Positions 5,980 through 7,854 of a DNA stretch of 7,854 nt are shown here, piece after piece (position 1 is the first letter of the stretch; each line of letters opens with the position of its first letter). Source of the DNA: Lysobacterales bacterium (GTDB lineage Bacteria > Pseudomonadota > Gammaproteobacteria > Xanthomonadales > SZUA-36); assembly GCA_013213875.1 (NCBI GenBank), contig JABSSV010000428.1, forward strand, positions 1-7,854. Direction: 5' to 3'. The position numbers and the translations under genes are program-made. The notes under the pieces were generated by a model that saw only the letters and a program-made list of their open reading frames with translations, did no database searches and was not told where the DNA came from.

Positions 5980-7009
5980 GCGCGTTGAGGCCGGCCTCGC
6001 TGCCCAGTTCTTCGTAAAAGTTATCCACCAGCCGCTGGGTGTAGCGACGCTGCGATTCATCCAGCAGCGGTTCCCCTTCGATCAGTCCGTTGATCGCCTC
6101 CTGCTGCGCTTTGAACTCCGCCATGGCCTGCTGCAGGCCCCCGGCGTGCTGGCAAAAACCCCGATAGAGTCGCTGGCGCACATTCCTGACCTTCAGGCCG
6201 CCGGGTGGCGCCGCGTATTTGGCATTTACCAGGCCGGAGGAGTCGAAATCATAGGGCACGGGAACCACAAGAGCAGCCGTATCGCTGGCGCCGATGAGTC
6301 GCGCATTGTGGCAGCAATTGCCCTCGGGGCTGCTGAGTACGGACCAGTCGAGGTTGCTGATCAGGTACTGAAACAGCATAAAACGGCTGGCCGTTAGCGG
6401 CTGCAAACGGGTGGGAGCAAGGTCTTTGATGGACAGCTTTTCAAGGCCGTTGCGTTTGGCCACATCGTCCGCGTCTTCGATCAGAAACGCGAAACGGACC
6501 AGCGCCTTGCTTTCGCTGTCTTGCGCATAGCTCAGTTGCAGCGGTTGCACCCGAAAACTCATATCGGTCAGCTGGTTGTAGATGCGATAGGCCAGGTATT
6601 CCTTGATGGGATATTGCTCGTACTTGCGGTTATCAAGGCAATGGGTGACCAGTTTCAAACGTCCGGCGCCGCGAAAGGCCGTGCCCTTGGCCGCTTGCTT
6701 GTCGAACTTAAGTCGCAGCGGGGGAAAGTCACAAACCCGTTTTCGGGTCACGCCGCGCGTGCTGATTTCCACCGGAATGGACACTTCCTGCCCCTGCTCA
6801 TCCTCGTAGCGGAACAGGCCCTGCCAGCGGTCATCTGAAAGTTTCCGCCGCTGAATATTGCGCCAGGGTGCTTCCACGCGGGCTTCGCGTACCCGTTGAT
6901 CGGTGAATATCTTGGCTGGTTTGGTGCCTGAATGCGTGGGGCTGTCGGCCAGCCCATTGCCCGTCAGAAAGACACCGAACAGTACAGCAATGCGAAGATG
7001 CTTGTGCAT
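5957..7009 (-). CDS. Secreted protein resembling CotH kinase-like family
   Basis: A 350-residue protein with a signal peptide (MHKHLRIAVLFGVFLTGNGLA, cleavage probably after residue 21), so periplasmic or exported. I do not recognise a named gene. The motif order resembles CotH, an atypical protein kinase-like family: an RG-containing strand followed by FPPLRLKFDK (95-104), RLKL with K119 as a possible ATP-contacting lysine, KEYLAYRIYNQL (136-147), FLIEDAD (175-181), NLDWS (219-223), HN at 234-235 and PYDFDSSG (252-259). D221 and D254 would correspond to the catalytic and metal-binding aspartates. The spacing between them, 33 residues, is longer than the 23 I recall for Bacillus CotH. Six cysteines remain after the signal peptide (93, 124, 232, 233, 286, 348), which fits disulfides in an oxidising compartment. 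It follows nadC in the same direction but has its own promoter. The kinase-like assignment is inference. Confidence 0.6.
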   Translation of the reverse strand: MHKHLRIAVLFGVFLTGNGLADSPTHSGTKPAKIFTDQRVREARVEAPWRNIQRRKLSDDRWQGLFRYEDEQGQEVSIPVEISTRGVTRKRVCDFPPLRLKFDKQAAKGTAFRGAGRLKLVTHCLDNRKYEQYPIKEYLAYRIYNQLTDMSFRVQPLQLSYAQDSESKALVRFAFLIEDADDVAKRNGLEKLSIKDLAPTRLQPLTASRFMLFQYLISNLDWSVLSSPEGNCCHNARLIGASDTAALVVPVPYDFDSSGLVNAKYAAPPGGLKVRNVRQRLYRGFCQHAGGLQQAMAEFKAQQEAINGLIEGEPLLDESQRRYTQRLVDNFYEELGSEAGLNALNDSCRG

Positions 7010-7041
7010 GAATAGGGTTCCCGCCCTTGAAGCCTAAGCGA

Positions 7042-7070
7042 AGTATAGGCCAGGCCTGCGGGCTGGTCAG
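7042..7070 (-). promoter_or_regulatory. Sigma70-type promoter of the CotH-like gene, across the nadC stop
   Basis: On the minus strand CTGACC (7070-7065) and TATACT (7047-7042) are 17 bp apart, a good housekeeping promoter. The -35 box covers the nadC stop codon (7069-7067). Transcription would start near 7035, leaving about 26 bases before the ATG at 7009. GGGAA in that leader is the only weak ribosome binding site candidate. Confidence 0.5.
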
Positions 7071-7854
7071 TCGCTGAAGCGCAGGGAGAAATCGATGGCG
7101 CGCAGGTGCTTGGTGATGGCGCCGGTACTGATAAAGTGCACGCCGGTCGCGCCCACCTCGGCCAGGGTATCCAGGGTGATATCGCCCGATGCCTCAAGTT
7201 CCAGTTGCTGGCCAAATTCGGTGACCGCCTGGCGTAATTGTGCCAGCGTAAAGTTATCCAGCAGCGCGCGCTGGGCGCCAGCAGCACTGGCTTCGGCCAG
7301 CTCTGCCAGGGACTCCACTTCCACTTCAATGAGCACTTGCTGCTGCTGGCGACGGGCGGCAGCTACCGCCGGGGCGATACCGCCGGCGGCGGCGATATGG
7401 TTTTCCTTCAGCAAAATTGCATCGAATAACCCAATGCGATGGTTAAAGGCGCCGCCACAGCGTACGGCATATTTTTGCGCGAGGCGCAGGCCGGGCAGGG
7501 TTTTGCGCGTATCCAGCAGCCGCGCGGTACCGGGGCCGAGCGCATCCACATAGCGCCGCGCAACCGTCGCGGTACCGGACAGAGTCTGGATAAAGTTCAG
7601 GGCTGTGCGCTCGCCGCTGAGCAAGGGGCGCGCGGCGCCGGCCAGTTCGCACACGGTACCGTTGGGCACGAGCCTATCGCCATCCTCAACCTGCCAGCTG
7701 AGCCTCAGGGTGGGATCCAGCTGATGGAAGGTTTCCTCAAACCAGGCGCGCCCGCAAAAAATGGCAGGCTCGCGCGCGATAACGCGGGCAGCGAGCTGGG
7801 TTTCTGGCGGCAGTAGCGCTGCGGTGAGGTCACCGTCGCCGAGGTCTTCCGCCA
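7067..7854 (-). CDS. nadC: Nicotinate-nucleotide pyrophosphorylase (quinolinate phosphoribosyltransferase), 5' end cut by window edge
   Basis: Converts quinolinate and PRPP to nicotinate mononucleotide, CO2 and pyrophosphate, the third step of de novo NAD synthesis in the cytoplasm. The reading frame is open from the stop at 7067-7069 to the right edge, giving 261 codons. The first visible residues, AEDLGDGDLTAALL, match the family N-terminus, so only about 20-30 residues are missing. Family motifs follow in order: GERTALNF (7615-7592), DTRKTLPGLR, KYAV-CGG-NHR, LLKENHI, EVEVE, LLDNF, EASGDI and FISTGAITKH. These cover the PRPP and quinolinate binding residues (Arg, Lys and His of the RKT, NHR and KENH motifs). 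A GTG at 7669 could be mistaken for the start, but conserved coding continues upstream of it. The protein closely resembles the Escherichia coli enzyme. No terminator is seen in the 57 bp before the CotH-like gene, so read-through is likely. Confidence 0.96.
   Translation of the reverse strand, partial: AEDLGDGDLTAALLPPETQLAARVIAREPAIFCGRAWFEETFHQLDPTLRLSWQVEDGDRLVPNGTVCELAGAARPLLSGERTALNFIQTLSGTATVARRYVDALGPGTARLLDTRKTLPGLRLAQKYAVRCGGAFNHRIGLFDAILLKENHIAAAGGIAPAVAAARRQQQQVLIEVEVESLAELAEASAAGAQRALLDNFTLAQLRQAVTEFGQQLELEASGDITLDTLAEVGATGVHFISTGAITKHLRAIDFSLRFSD

Noticed and set aside
7095..7553. Plus-strand open frame (152 codons) opposite nadC
   Set aside because: Its translation is low-complexity Ser/Ala/Cys/Arg, typical of antisense to a GC-rich gene; nadC motifs fill the other strand.
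7667..7669. GTG as the nadC start
   Set aside because: Conserved NadC sequence continues upstream in the same frame to the window edge, so this is an internal valine codon.

Overview
The window looks like ordinary chromosome from a GC-rich proteobacterium, most likely a gammaproteobacterium. The evidence is a GcvA-type LysR regulator, a NadC close to the enterobacterial form and a bacterial PPP phosphatase of the Shewanella-like type. No mobile element, tRNA, rRNA or CRISPR array was seen. Seven protein genes cover almost all of the 7.85 kb. Six are complete and one (nadC) runs off the right edge.

Left part (1-2683): fhs, formate--tetrahydrofolate ligase, on the plus strand, feeds one-carbon units into the folate pool. 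It ends 14 bp from the 3' end of a convergent LysR-family regulator of the GcvA subfamily.

Middle (2684-4612): a 98-bp divergent promoter region separates the LysR gene from a two-gene operon. The operon encodes a short-chain dehydrogenase/reductase and a zinc-free quinone-oxidoreductase-like medium-chain dehydrogenase. The ribosome binding site of the second gene overlaps the stop codon of the first. A strong intrinsic terminator ends the operon. The intergenic region holds a T-N11-A dyad of the LysR type about 70 bp upstream of a likely -10 box that lacks a recognisable -35. This suggests that the LysR protein activates the redox operon. The substrate is unknown.

Right part (4613-7854): a signal-peptide-bearing PPP-superfamily phosphatase (Shewanella-like) on the plus strand overlaps tail-to-tail by 23 bp with a secreted, poorly characterised protein. 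The motif order of that protein (K, ED, NLD, HN, DFD) resembles the CotH protein-kinase-like family. Upstream of it in the same orientation is nadC (quinolinate phosphoribosyltransferase, NAD synthesis). A good sigma70-type promoter for the CotH-like gene sits across the nadC stop codon.

The main speculative point is the neighbouring pair of exported proteins, a Ser/Thr/Tyr-type phosphatase and a putative atypical kinase. They could form an extracytoplasmic phosphorylation cycle. The rest is mostly housekeeping and conventional accessory metabolism.
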